Below the pieces are notes generated by a model. It saw nothing but the letters and a program-made list of their open reading frames with translations. It did no database searches and was not told the DNA's origin. A program made the position numbers and the translations under genes. Below are positions 11,616-36,500 of a DNA stretch of 64,000 nt, piece by piece (positions within the stretch are counted from its first letter, which is position 1; each line of letters begins with the position of its first letter). The stretch comes from Drosophila pseudoobscura (Eukaryota > Arthropoda > Insecta > Diptera > Drosophilidae), in contig NC_046683.1 in the NCBI RefSeq assembly GCF_009870125.1, positions 19,229,001 to 19,293,000 on the forward strand. Direction: 5' to 3'.

Positions 11616-12612
11616 CAATGTTTACATCGGTTATGCCACAGACCAAATTCCAACTGAGTTGGAATGGTAATTTCTGGCATCCCCTTGTTTGAATTAGATC
11701 CTATCATCCGTCTTTTGAATTTGCAATACAAATTTAAAACACCTTGGGGGTGGAATGTTTTGGAGAGAAATGTATGGCCTTTCAATTGATGTTGATTACC
11801 GAAAGATAAGTCAAGCCAAAGTTAAAGTTTTCTGCCATTTTTTTCAAATTTCAAATTTTATCGTTAAAATTTTGGAATGATAGGAAGGTTTTTAGTAAAT
11901 CAACCCTACCTTATAATAAACTTAGTAAAACTTAAACCAAAACTAAATACCTTTTTAATACCAAATCTCCAGTCAATTATTGATTTCAGTGGCTTTTAAG
12001 CTTATAGAAACACCAGTTGCAAGTATTTTGTCAGTTCGATATACGTAGATTAAACAATAGACTGATTTCTCCTATATCTCAATGATTTTTTTTTATTCAT
12101 ATGTACATACATTCTCTTATGCGATTCGAGAACTAAAGTCAATAATATCCAGACATCTAGATACCAAAAAGGGAAATTCGATGGCGAGTTTTTTTTCGAT
12201 AGCTCACCATTAGATTTTCGTGTTTATATGTTCTATGGTATGTTTTCAACGGCTTACTCGTACTTTTAACTCCAAATTGCTGTGATAGAATACTTCCTTT
12301 CTATATAAAAGCATAGGCCATCTTTAGAACCCATCGCTGCGATCAGTTTGGCACCTGATTCCAGACCGCCTACAGCTATGGCTCGCACTGTGCACACATT
12401 TCTGTACATACATACGTACATACGAATATGAATATGAATATGTCCATGGCTGCGTGCTATTACCCAATGATTTGGTTTGTGGGCCACGTCCTTCCCGCCC
12501 CAGCCGCCTGCGCTTTTACCATGGCATTTGGTCAATTTTTATAAAATTTATGTCTCTTGCTTCGGCCTACCCCCTCTCCATGCCACAGACAACCAGCGGA
12601 CGGACAGAGGGA

Positions 12613-12649
12613 CAGCGGACGTACGGACGGACGGACGGACGTCCGTCCG
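12613..12649. repeat. GGAC array ending in a perfect palindrome
   Basis: CGGACGGACGGAC repeats run into their own reverse complement; 12632-12649 reads CGGACGGAC followed by GTCCGTCCG. A related GGAC array without the inverted half occurs at about 17448-17505. Confidence 0.7.
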
Positions 12650-13390
12650 CACATAGCGAATGTATGTTAGTATGTAGTTACAAAAATATGGTATTAACGC
12701 ACAAGCAGCGCCTAATAATAGATATTGTTTTCGAAAAAAGAAGAAATTTCTCCGCTGACGACGCACATTATGTTCCAAAAATAGGCTGTAGGCAGCAGCC
12801 AATCGCTCCGTCTATATCTCTTCTGTCCTCTGCACGGATATGTATCGGGACAATACGACTGATCTGGTACTCTGTTCCGATCCTGTTCGGATTTAAAGAT
12901 CTCAAAATTTACAAAACTCTCCTGAAAGTTGCTGAGTGTGATCCTTTTTGCTTGAAAAAAGAAATCAATATATAGAGAGAGAGAGAGCGAGACAGTGAGA
13001 GATCGAGAGCGAAAAAAGCTTCTGAAAGCTCATTGGCTGCAGAGGGAGATGGGTGGGACGCGCTGTCCACACTTATTGTGGGTGGTTTTTATTGGTTTAG
13101 CTAATCGCTCGCTATCCTTGATTTTAAGATGCTTTCCTTTGTGGCATCGCAAGCATATTTAATAAATTTCATAAATATTCCACAAATACAAAGCATATAC
13201 ATATGCATAAATATATGTACATACATATGCATACGTACGATATTTTACATATTGAAATATTTGAAATGAAAAATAAAATGTTTCGCACGGAAAAACCATG
13301 AAAGCATGCCAATAAAATCATGTGTTGAACAGTCTCCCCCCTCAGCCCGTCCCACCCACCAGCAGCGCCATCCTCTGCGTTTTGGTATGG

Positions 13391-13425
13391 GTGTGCGCGT
13401 GTGTGTGTGTGTGTGTGTGTGTGTG
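13391..13425. repeat. GT microsatellite
   Basis: Nearly pure GT dinucleotide array. Similar arrays occur at 14749-14774 and 29983-30013. Confidence 0.9.
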
Positions 13426-16049
13426 CATTGGAAAAGAGTTTTCGAAGCGAAATTAACAATTTGGCTATTTTCGTAGTTATGCGGGGGCGTTTAATGGTTG
13501 GGCTCGGGCGGGGACAGGCGTTGGGGGCAGGGCCCACAGATCAGACTCGCTGACAGACAGAACGTTTGGGGCCAACAAGTTGTTGTCGCACACATATTTA
13601 CCATACGTGCGTATGTGTATGTACATGCTCGCACAGAGTGACTCCTGCATTGGGAGCGGAGCGATGCAAAAAACTGACGACTTTTCCTACCAATTTTACC
13701 CCCAACAGACACACAGACACACACACACAAGCATGGATGGGTGGGAAGGAAGTAAGAGGGAGACGCTGTCTGAGAGGTCTCTTCGGCGCATACCGCACTC
13801 AGTCACCAACAACAGCAACAGCAGCAGCAGCAGCAGTAAAGCTAAGCACTGGCTAAACGAGCCATCAAAAATCAAAGCTAAAGTAGACATTGGCTCTAAT
13901 GTAACTGTTGCATTGCGTTCAAACAGGTTTACAGGCTCTTGATCTCTGGGGATTTCTCAAGGATTGTCTGCTATAAAGTAATTTCCAAGTATCTCAAGTA
14001 TCGATCTACTAAGCAACATTGAATCTCTTTGATTGAAATTTGTCAGATGATTGTAGCCCCATTTTCATATCAGTGTAGGCCACCCATTTGTTTGGGGCTG
14101 CCTCGTTTGGCCAGTGCTCGGATGCTGACCGAATTCATACTTTCTTCTGGCCACCGCCAACCACCCACCTACCCACCCACCCACCCACTCACTCACTCCC
14201 ACTCGCACTCTTTCTTCGTGTGCGCGGCGATCTTCGGACCCGACCCGACCCAAACCAAACCGAGGCGAGGCGAGGCGAGGCGAGCCGAACCGGCTCCGAT
14301 CCGAGTTCCGATGCTGCCGCTGCTGCGACTGCGACTGCGACTGCACGGTCTCCTCCACGGCAGCGGGCGGTGGCGGCCGCCCCAAGAGTGGGTCGACCGC
14401 TGGTCGTGTGTACGATATTCAGTCCCCGACTGGCGCGACATCAGTTTTGAGTTGGCTTTCAACGCGAGCGGGTCTTTTCTCTTCGCAAGCGACACACGTA
14501 GATATTCCTCCAATTGTCATTCCACACACATTGTTTTGTTGTTTTTGTTTGGTTTTATGCACACACTTTTTCGTTTCGTTATATTTTTTTCCGTTTTTTT
14601 TTCTCGTATACATCTTTTTTTATACTCGTTGAAAAATAAATATAAATACAAAAATTTAAAAAAAAAATAAAATAAAATAAAAAAAGGAATAAAAACCAAA
14701 AAACCGAAAAACTTTTCAACGAACGTATTACGAATACATGCGCTGGTTTGTGTGTGTGTGTGTGTGTGTGTGTGATGGTTATATATACAAAAAATATATC
14801 TACTTATCTATGTACATATGTATATATACATATATATCTGAGCAAGATATATGGCATATGGGTACATGGAAAGTTGCAAGATCTGTCCAAAACGGCCAAC
14901 GGGATAATGTGTTACCAACAGAATCGAACTATATATACCGTATAGACAGTCAGTTCCGATTTCCGATCCGATCCGATTCGGTCTGCATTCGTATTCGCAT
15001 TCGTAATTTGCGTTGAGCGCGTATTTCTCAAAATTATTTCAAATATGTACCCACCGCAACCCCCTGGCAACCACCCCCCCGCGCCCCCCCGCACTGGCGG
15101 TTGACGTTGACGCCGAAAATAAAACTTTTTCAAAACATACTATTTTTAACCGATACGATCCGATGAGATACGAAACGAGCGGAAAATACAAAAAAAAAAC
15201 ACACAAAAAAAGCAAAAACGAAAGAAAAGAAAAGCGAATAAAGCAAGAAAAATAATTAAGCAGCAAATTAACGTGTTATACAACGATTTTTCACATTCTG
15301 CATACAATATAGATACATATACATATGTACATATTATTTTTTTTGAAATATTTGCTATAAATGGTGGTTCCAGCAGAATCGGGAGTCGGGAATCGGTATA
15401 CGGTATACGGTATACGGTGAACGGTAAAACGGGAGCACGCGCTTATGGAGCAACCACCTGTCGGCGGCCACCGTTAGAACTTCCGTTTGCCCATCCGCTA
15501 AGCGAGCAATGTATCGCTGTCCCTGTCCGTCCCGCACTCTTAGCATGGCTTTGCTTTCGGACGTGCATAAGCTTTCAGGATCGGATCTGAAGGCTGACGA
15601 AGCTTTTGCTCTGCTTGGCTCCTTTCCTTTCCGCTCCGTTTCGTTTCGTTTTGTTCTGTCAATCAATCGATCAATCGATCAATCAATCAATCAGCCAGAA
15701 CACACACACTCGCAAACGCACACACAGCGATTGGGAATCTGCACCAGTTAAAGACTGTTTTACCCCACTAAGAACTACATAAGAGCAGCATAAGAGAGAA
15801 ACAAGTACAGTGAACCAATCGAACCAACCTCCATCTCCACCTCTCCTCTCCATCCCTGCCAGCAGCAGCAACTGGATCAGCATCATCTGAGCAGCAAACG
15901 TCAGCCGCAGCAGCAGCAGCCGAGCAGCGAGAGAAGCAGCGCCCAGAAGACACAACCGCACGCACACACACACACACCCCAAGAGAAAGCCAGTGAAGAG
16001 AGAGTGTGCGCCAGCGAGAGCAGGAAGAACAGTAACCCCCAGACACAAG

Positions 16050-27281
<11,232 letters not shown>

Positions 27282-28470
27282 GCCCCGCGGCTCACGCAGC
27301 CCAGAAGGATACGAGAAGGATTGACGAGACGAGACGAGACGAGACGAGAGGAGACGAGTAGAGAAGAGTAGGGAAAAAGCCGAGAAGAGCCGAGCCGAGC
27401 CGAGCACAGCAGAGCAGAGCTGAGCGGAGCGGAGCAGGTAGAGCCAAGCCGAGCCGTGGCCAGATCATATAATAATGCTAAACTCTAATAATAATAATAT
27501 TAATAAACATAGATTTATTATACCTACACTCGTAACGGTAACTTCAGAAGAACTTCAGAGAGAGAGTACTATCATGAGAGAATATATATTTATAGCTTTT
27601 CGTCTCGAACCGATGTGAGTGGGTGCGGACGGTGCCCCGAAACGCCACACCACGCCACGCTACGCCACGCCACATACAATACATTATATACATACACATA
27701 TACAATATATATATATAGTACATATATATATTTTTATGCAGGATCCTATCGATTGTAAAACAGCAAAAGGAATATCATCTCAAATGCAAATGCAAATGCG
27801 CATCGAATGTCGAAATCTAAATCTAAAACCAAGTCCAAAACATAAACAAAAACTATACAAAAAACTCTAAAAAACAATATTTTTTGAAATTTATGTTAAT
27901 AAAAACAAAATCCATACATAAAAACCGAAACAAAAACGAAAAGATAGCATGCTCCCAACGAAGCATCCAGATCGAAGGATCATCCCAAAACCAAACCAAA
28001 GACAGGGTAGTCCCAAAAGAGAGGGGTAGTCAGAAGGAGACGGAACTAGCGGAAATCAGGCCGACGGCCTTGAAGTTCACCAGACAGACAGAGATGGCAA
28101 TAGCTATAGAGTGAGATAGCAATAGCGACAGCGATAGAGAAAGAAAGAAAACAGTTCTGTTCTATATACATATGTATTCATACAACTATTTATTGTAGCT
28201 ACTATTTATCCATCGAGAACGAACCCGAACTAAACTAAACTCGTATTCACGTATACATATCTTCACGATTGATTGGTTATCGTTTCGAATTTTGATTATC
28301 TCAAACAATTTCACATTTCAGCTTTTAAAAAACACTTAAACTAATCGAAAGCACACACATCAAGACACGGCACACGGCACACAGCACACAGCAGATAGCA
28401 CACAGCAATACGATACGAGAGAAAGATAGAGACGATGAGAGAGATGAATGAATAAAGCGTTTATTTGGTG
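27282..28470 (+). other. 3' UTR of Actn
   Basis: Starts with a GACGA/GAGCC purine-rich repeat (27325-27450). AATAAA hexamers at 27502-27507, 27898-27903 and 28451-28456 suggest alternative 3' ends. Confidence 0.5.
27502..27507 (+). terminator. proximal candidate polyadenylation signal of Actn
   Basis: AATAAA about 220 bases after the Actn stop. Further copies at 27898 and 28451 would give longer 3' UTRs. Confidence 0.4.
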
Positions 28471-29982
28471 ATATTGTGTTTCGATAAACAATGTTTTCTG
28501 TCGATCGATCAATGCAGGCAGCTATATAATATACATATGTATGTATGTATGTACGTGCGTGTCTGGGTCTGGGACCTAGTCCTGGAAAGAATAAAAATAC
28601 CGTTGGTCTTTCTTAGCTGGACATGGGAGGAGTTTATTTCTCGATTTCGTTGATCTTGTTTTGCTTGCGTTTAAAAATAGTTGCATAAATATGTATGTTT
28701 GTATGTGTGTATGTATGTAGGTCGCAAGTGTCAACTGTGTGTGTGTTTTGATCATCTTCGAAATGTGGTTTAGTATGGTTTATCAGCTACAACTTACAAT
28801 ATATAACATATACATACACTCACAAAAGAGCACCCAAACCACCCGTACACTCTGGCTCATGCAAACTCTTACAGGCTCTATATGTATTTATGTATGTATA
28901 AAACCAAGTTCGTTAAAGGCAATCAATTGAGTGAGTCCTGGACTGGTGTGGAGAACTTGGTTCTACTTTCTGATGCTGCTCCTGGCAGGGCAGGGCAGGT
29001 CAGGGCAGGGCCTGGCAGGGCTTTGTTTCCTTGGTTTCTTATTATTTGTGTCGATATTTTGTTTGTTTTTCCGTTTTTTTCTGTTTCATCAGTATCAATA
29101 GACTTTGCTCGCTTTATAAATACTCGTCACATTTTCAATGTTCAACAACAACAATTGAATTTCTCATAGTGTATACATATATCATCTCTATGCTTAACTG
29201 CTTAACAGGCTAATTTACATTTGTATTCTCGCCGCTCTCTAAAATATCGCCTCCTCTTTCTTCCTTTATATATATGTATCTTCTATATGTATATATATAT
29301 ATATATATTTACGGATATGTATATGTGCATATACGTTTTGTTTATTTATTGAATTTGTATGGGTTTTTGAAAGCTTTTCAATTTGTCACGAGACATGAAA
29401 ACAACACAAAATCCGATCCGATCCGATCCTCTCCCGGGCCTTCCTTGTTTTTGAGAACTTAGGGAGCTAAAGTTACAGTTCTAGAATTTTTCGAATGGAT
29501 CAATTTGATTGCTTTTTTTGTTTGTTTTGTATTATGTATTTTTGCATTCTCATGTTATGTGTAGAAGTATTTGTGTATATGTATGCATATGTACAATCGT
29601 ATAGAAATTACCATTATAATCTATACGTGTGTGTGGGTGAGGGTGTGAGTGTGTTTGAGTGTGTGTTCGAGTGTGGTAAATGGAAATCGAAAATGGACAT
29701 AAATTACGAATCTACGCCCACGAAGCGAGCGAGCGAACTTTTCTTTAAAAGTACTTGAAAATGAAATAATTGGTATACTGAGAATCTAGGAGTCTACAAT
29801 CGAATCAGTGGAGCCCAACATACACAGGTGTGGGCCCCTTCTGAAGTCGAGGATCTGTCCCTAAGGTTGCGATTAGCCGATTTGCGTTTGGGTAACGATT
29901 ACGATTGCTCTCCTAAAAGAGAGGAAACTCTCTTCATCCTTTTAAACATCATCTTGGGTGAGTGTGAGTGTGTGTGTGTTTG

Positions 29983-30017
<35 letters not shown>

Positions 30018-30594
30018 GAATCTCTACCACCTCTTCTACATCTAACCACTTGGCGCTCTAGCAATTTTGGTATCTATAATACACGAATCGCAAGTGAATG
30101 TGCTCGTTAAATCTATTAAAAAAATATAGGATATCCTAGAGTCGATTAGAGTACAGGTGTAGGTATTGTTATATATATATATATCTAGGGCCTAACTCTA
30201 TCTGCCTTCGTGTCAGTTGCTGGCACCAGTTGCTGCGACCTGGTTTCCTTCGTCGAGTCGTTCGACTCTCAGAGTTCTTCAGCTTCAGTTCGCAAGCAAA
30301 CAGCCTAATTATTTAGTTGTACTTAAGTCTACACATATTCGTAGCCGTATATCTCGATTTATACACACAAAATGTTATGTAAGCTTAAAAACTATCTTGA
30401 TTTTCTCCTCCGTCTCTCCTCACCTCTCCTCTGGTATTACTGTGCATTTTATTGCGACTCGACAATCGTAGTCCTACGGGATGTCGACTGACTCACATGA
30501 ATACATGTGGAATATGCGACATCCATCCATATTCCTCCTCTCACAAATGCCAACGTACAACGTGGCAACATGCAGGCACCGCTTCCGGACGCCA
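28471..30594. other. region between convergent Actn and east
   Basis: AT-rich, with ATATGTATGT repeats near 28535-28555 and 29265-29330 and a GT array at 29983-30013. No coding region is supported. The right end should contain the east 3' UTR. Confidence 0.4.
30448..30453 (-). terminator. candidate polyadenylation signal of east
   Basis: TTTATT on the plus strand, i.e. AATAAA on the minus strand, about 145 bases past the east stop codon. Confidence 0.4.
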
Positions 30595-33500
30595 TCACTC
30601 CTTAGACGAGCCCGAAGAGTCGCCACCCTGCGGAATGACAATCAAGCTCTTGGGTATCTTCGATATGGCGTTGTCGATCAGCTTCTGCTGCTGCATCTGC
30701 ATCTGCTGCTGCTTCAGGGTGAAGGTTGGACCGGACTTGAGGCTGCTGCCGCTGCTCAGGGTGACCGTCGAGGGCTTGGGCGTGAGGTGGGGCAGCTTTC
30801 CGGAGGGGCCCGTGCCGCCGTTGCCATTCGGGAGATATTGCTTGTGGTCGGGGAAGTTGTTCCACAGCCAGGAGCTGTTGCTGCTGTTGCCGCTGGTGCC
30901 TTCTAGGCTGGGATTGATGTTCAGTTGGGTATGGCCCTGGCTGGCGATCTGCGGAATGTTCAGCGGCGGCATGGGCTTGGGTGCCAGGCGGGCCAGTCGT
31001 CCGGCACCGGCACCGGCTCCTCCTCCCGGCTGAAGTGTTGGCATCTGATGTTGTAAGTGCTGCTTGTGCTGCTGCTGCTGTTGCTGCTGCTGCAGCTGTT
31101 GGAGCTGCTGGCGAGCGGTCTGCTGCTGGTGGGCCATCTGGGCGATGTATGCGGGCACCGCGGTGTCCGAGTTCTGGCCGGACTGCGACTGCGACTGTGT
31201 CTGGCTGGGCTTCGGCTTGGCGTTGGTCTTGAGCATCTGGTCGCGGAGCAGCTTCTCCCGCCGCAGGATGCACATGCGGTTGTAATCGAAGATGGAGATG
31301 AGGTAGGGCTTGCCCCCCGACTGCACTTGGACGAGGGCCGGCAGCCGTCGGCCATCGGCTGTCTGGTAGAGGGCCTGCGACTTGCTGGGCACGTGGTTTT
31401 GATCCTCCAGCGGGATCAGGGTTGGCTTCCAGCTCTTGCACTCGTGCCGCTCCTGCGTGGTCAGTGTTTCCGGCAGTATGACCACGTTCGGCGGTGCTGC
31501 CAGCCCGCGACTGCCTGCCGCAGCTCCAGTTCCAGTTCCAGCTCCAGTACCCGTACCAGCCGATCCAGTTGTTCCTGGCTTCTGCTGCAGCTGCAGCCGC
31601 CTGCTGAGATGATTGCCCATCAGACTGGAACCCCCCGGAGCCATCGATGCAGAGGGAGGCCCCCCTCCGGCCGTCCTTCTTCGCGCCAGGCTTATCAGCT
31701 CCGGCGGCGAGTTCAGCAGCTGGGCCACATTGGTGGGGGTCTTCGAGGACGATCCCTGCTGCTGCTGGTGCTGGTGCAGACTCATCGGCGTGGCCAACTT
31801 CAGCTTGGATTGAATACCCCCAACCAGACGGGCGCCCACCTGTTGCTGCTGCTGCTGTGACTTGCTCTCGTTTTTACTGCTAAGCAGCTTATTGGCCACA
31901 TCGAGGATCTTGTTCTGCTTCTCCTGGGCGGAGTACGCGGCGACGGCAGCAGGGGCCTTCGAGCCAACCGAGTGATTGGCGAGCAGTGAGGCGGAGGACA
32001 GGCTGGCAGAGACGGGCAGCACCGAGGACAGTGGCACAATCTCAACGGCCTTGTTGGTCCCTAGGAGGTTGCTCTTGAGGATGCTCCTACTGTTGGCGCC
32101 ACTGGTGGGCACCAGGGGCGGGGCATTCTTGAACTGGGAGGGACACAAGGCTACCGCCTTCTGGGTGCCCGCGCCCCCATCCTCGGGTGACGACGCAGGC
32201 GACGCTGAAGAGATCGATGCCGGCGACGAGGCGAGTGTGGCTGTTTTGGCTGTGACTGTGGCTGTGGCTGGGCTTGTAGCTGTGGCGGCGGTACTCGGCG
32301 GCGCTGGCTTGTCCTTGGGACGGGCGATGATGGTCACTGCGTTCGAGCTGAGCTGCTTGGTCAGCTTGTCCACCGAGACGGTGGTGAGGCGTTCCAAGTG
32401 CGAGTTGAGGACATCCTTTGGAGATCGCTGTCCCACGGCGACCTCGTCGTCGTCGTCGTTGAGCTCCACCAGCGGAATCTTTGGCTCTCCCTGGCCGGTG
32501 TTGTCTGCAGATTGGTTGGCATTAGCGTTGGCGATGGGGGTGGCCAGGACACTGCCACTGGCCGACGCGGCGGTCGATGAAGATGAGCCCGGGGAGCCGA
32601 CTACTGGCGGCCGCTTGCCCGCTGGGGTTCCTCCGTAGGAGTGACCATGATCGAAGGAGTTCAGTCGCTGGCGCACGGTCGCCGTGTAGACGCTGGCATT
32701 TGAGGAGGCGTGAGCACCCAGGACGAGGTCTCCGTTGCGGTAGTACTTCTCCAGCAGGATGAGGTGGCGCAGGAAGGAGCTCTGGTTGCCATACGGCTTC
32801 TGCAGCTCCTCCCAGAGGCGGCGCGTCGGCTCGTCATACTGCAAAAAGGTCTGCACCCGCGTCCAGCCCTCCGGCGTGCGCTGGCTGCTACTACAGCCGA
32901 AGGGCACCTTAAACTGCAGCCCCATCTCCTCCTCGCCGTGGAAGAGCTCGCGCATGGAGATGTTCGGGTTGCCGCGCAGTACGTTCGATATGTCCGGATT
33001 CGCTGCACTAGAGCTGGCCGATCCGTTCGCAGTTCCACTGCCACTGCCACTGCCGCTGCCGCTGCCACTGGCCAGACCCTCGCCTGACAGACTCTGCTGC
33101 AGGATGGCCTGCAGCTTTGACATCTGCTTGCTAGTGCCGGTTGTCGATCCTCCGATGGCCGTGATGGACGAGCTGCTCGAGTTGGAGTCCGTGGGACCGT
33201 CGAAGTCCACCACCAACGGCATCTCGGCGTCCTCGTGCGTGGAGGCGGCTGCACTAGTGGAGGCGGCGGAGTGAGCACTGCGATCGACCGCCTCGTCCTC
33301 AGCCTCGGAGACCTCGTTGCTGGCATCCTGCAGATTGTGCACCTTGAGGAGCCTGCCCGGGAATAGGGATCACTAAGGATATGCCCATGAAGAACGGCCA
33401 CTGGTGCTCGGACTCACCTTTTGCGATAGTTCTTGACAAACTCCGCCTTCTGGGACTTGGTGCTGTCGGGGGGCTTCATCAGAAGGTTGGCGAAGTAGCG

Positions 33501-36500
33501 GCAGAGCTTGCAGACGGCGGTGCCCATGCCCAGCTGGACGGGTATGCCCATCTCCGTGAGGGCCTTCTCCAGTCGATCGGTGTCCTGCTAGACGGAACGG
33601 AATCACAGCATAAGGACGAGCAACAGAGACAGGCAGGGATGCACTCACCGTCGTTATGTTGTACATGTGATTCTTGCCCAGCCGCCGCTTGCAAAGGACA
33701 CAGCCGGAGAACTGAATGAACGTGTTGTAGTGGGCCTCGCACAGCCAGACGATCGAGGTGCCGGTGGGAATCTCGAAACTCAGCTGGAACTTCTTCACGC
33801 TCTTGCGGATGCACTTGCGGCGCAGCTGATGGCCGGCCGTCTCGCAGCAGTCCTTCACGGCACACGATCGCTGAGCGGCCCCCGCCGACGTGGAGGGGCC
33901 CATCTCGACCCCTTCCGTGGGCACTCCCTCGCCGGCATAGTTTTTGTCCAAATTGGAACCGGAGGCGGAGCCTCCAGGGCCGCCGGGACCACCTGTTTCC
34001 AGGTGGCCGGGGGCCGAGAGTCGCTTCTTGTTGTAGGGGGCCGCGTTGGCACGACGATCCACATGCCGGAAGCAGGCATCGCACAGGCAGTTGTCCACCG
34101 TCAGCTTCTCCTCGTCTGGAAGGTTTTCGTTGGGATAAATTAGCGTATCTTTGCAATGGGTGGGGAAGGGGAAGTGGGAAGGGGTTGGGGTTGGGGGTCC
34201 GGCAACCTACTGGCTAGGATCTTCTGCTGACGCTCCACCGACTTGATCTGGCCCACGTGACAGGGCGTGTCGTACAGCCCGAACTTGCCGCTACAGTAAT
34301 AGCACTGGTCCTCGCACAGCCGCCCGGGATGGAACTTGAACGAAGAGGCCTTCTCCGGGATCAGTATCTTCTCCTTCTCATCCTTCTTGAAGGAAGCCAT
34401 TTGGTAGAAGCCATGGTCCATTGCATGGCCACCATGCCCCTCCGATTGCGATGAATCTGCATCAGAAAAGAAAGGAGAACAAACACCTCTGTTAGCCAAT
34501 CCAATCCATCACCGACCGTCGTTCTGTCTTTCGATCTCTGTATCTGTATCTGTATGTATTTCTGTATCTTTATCTGTTGTCTGTTTGTGTATCTGTTTCT
34601 CTGTTGGATGATATGGGGCGGAGATGAAGTGGCGCCTCAGCGGATGCCTGAACGGATGAGCAGTGGAACGGAGGTGTCATGAAGCGGATGAAGATCAGGG
34701 AATCAATCCATTGCCCAGAGCCCGAAGGAATCGTCTTTCCTTGCAATAATTACAGCTCAATCGAGACCAGTGTTGCCAAACCGGTAAAAATAGTGCTTAT
34801 CGATTGATTATCAGTTTCACTGCACCCATGACTTGGCATTTCCATCCTTGTGTTGATGGATTCCGTCTCCAAATCAAGCTAATCCTAACGTAGCGACGTT
34901 CCCTTACCCAACACCGATGTACAGCATTCAATTTGTATCAGAGCTCGCAAGAAGCGGCTCCTTTTGGCAGGCAGAAAAGACACTTCCACTTGTTCTGGTT
35001 GTTCTCAACGCGCTCTTTGCTCAACCAGCGATGCAGAGTGCATTCGTTCGCATGAGAGAGACACTTCTCTGAGCCACATTTCCCGAAAGTTTCTTTTGCA
35101 AAACCACAACAAAACAGACACCTTGTGCCTCCACTCTTTCTTTCGGTGAGCAGATCTGGTTATGCCCGATACTCAAAATGAGCAAAGGACGAACATCTGG
35201 GGCATTGACAAATCTCAGAGACTATTAAGGCTAGAGTAACCAAATTTGGTATTCGCACTCCTGTTTGATCTCACTATAAAACGTATATCTCAGAATTTCT
35301 CCCCACCGCCTTCCGCCCACACAAAGGACGAAAATCTGTTGCATCCACAATATTGCAGATTCGAGAAAACTAAAAACGCAGAATCATAGATATATAGATA
35401 TATAGAATCATAGACCATATCTATCAGATTGCTGAATCTGGATCAGATCAGAAATTTTTTAGGCCAAAAGGAACAAATCAATTTTCAGTGGCTACGCAGC
35501 GCCCAGACGCTCAGACTGATTTTCTGCCTCTCTCGCACGCACTCTTTGTCGTTTCGTTTAATATAAGCGGCGTCTGCCGGAGGAGAGCTATACTGACTTA
35601 GTATCGCGTATAACTGTAGAGTTGCGGTGTCCGCAGCAACTCACAACGTTCCCCCTCGTTTTTATATACATACATAATCCTATGATTATATCCCCCCTCA
35701 CTCCGCCATGGGGCGCTGCACTGGATGATGAAAAGAGGGAAAGCGAAGCAGAGAAAGGATTCAGCCACGGGAAATTCGGTGCCATCAGGAATCTATTTAT
35801 CTATGTATTCCATTTATGCTTTATGAGATCGGAAACGCTTTCTTCTGACCTGTACAATACATCTAATGGAATCATCTAATGGAATATCTCATACACGCAA
35901 GGACGGGCATACATATAAAAAGGATCATTCCAGATTGGCAACACTGATCGAAAAGGATTGGATTCGGTTTGATTCCCTGAAGGAGAGAGAGAGAGAGAGA
36001 GCAGGTGCTGGCAGGGAATCGGAAACGCGACTCTGAAAACCAACCCAGGAGAGATCTGTGCTGGAGCGCACCCAAGTGCTTGGCTATCGTCGAGTGGTGG
36101 TGGCTGTTAGTCGAACTGAAACGGTTAGTGGTCTTTCGGCCAGGATTACCCGACGGTATGTTCGACTTGGTCGCACCTTCGTTCTGCAAAATAGAATGGA
36201 GAATGGAAACGAGATTAGATGATGGTTGGGTGAGGTGGAGGTTGCACTGCGGGAGCCACTCACCTCGTTCTGTATTGTGTAGTACGAGTCCTCGGCGTGG
36301 ACGCCATGCTGGTCGGCAGAGCGATCCGCTGATCCATGGCCGCGGGCGCGACCCTTCTGGAATGTCATCTTGAGGGACTGACGGCGTACTCCGTGGGCTG
36401 CAGAGCCCATGGCTGACCCTGTGCTGGCGGCGCTCGCCTTTCGCGTGGCACTGCCCATCGAGGAGGAGGATGAGGAGCCGGAGGAGCCGCTGCCGTGGAT

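Larger units (their letters stand above)
10780..16049. other. usp 3' UTR, intergenic region and Actn leader
   Basis: Begins with an AT-rich usp 3' UTR; the first AATAAA downstream is at 11610-11615. From about 12400 to 15700 the sequence is simple-repeat rich: a GGAC array, GT arrays at 13391-13425 and 14749-14774, and A-rich runs near 14640-14700. The last few hundred bases before 16050 are CA/CAG-rich and continuous with the Actn start codon, as in a 5' UTR. No protein gene is supported. Confidence 0.4.
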
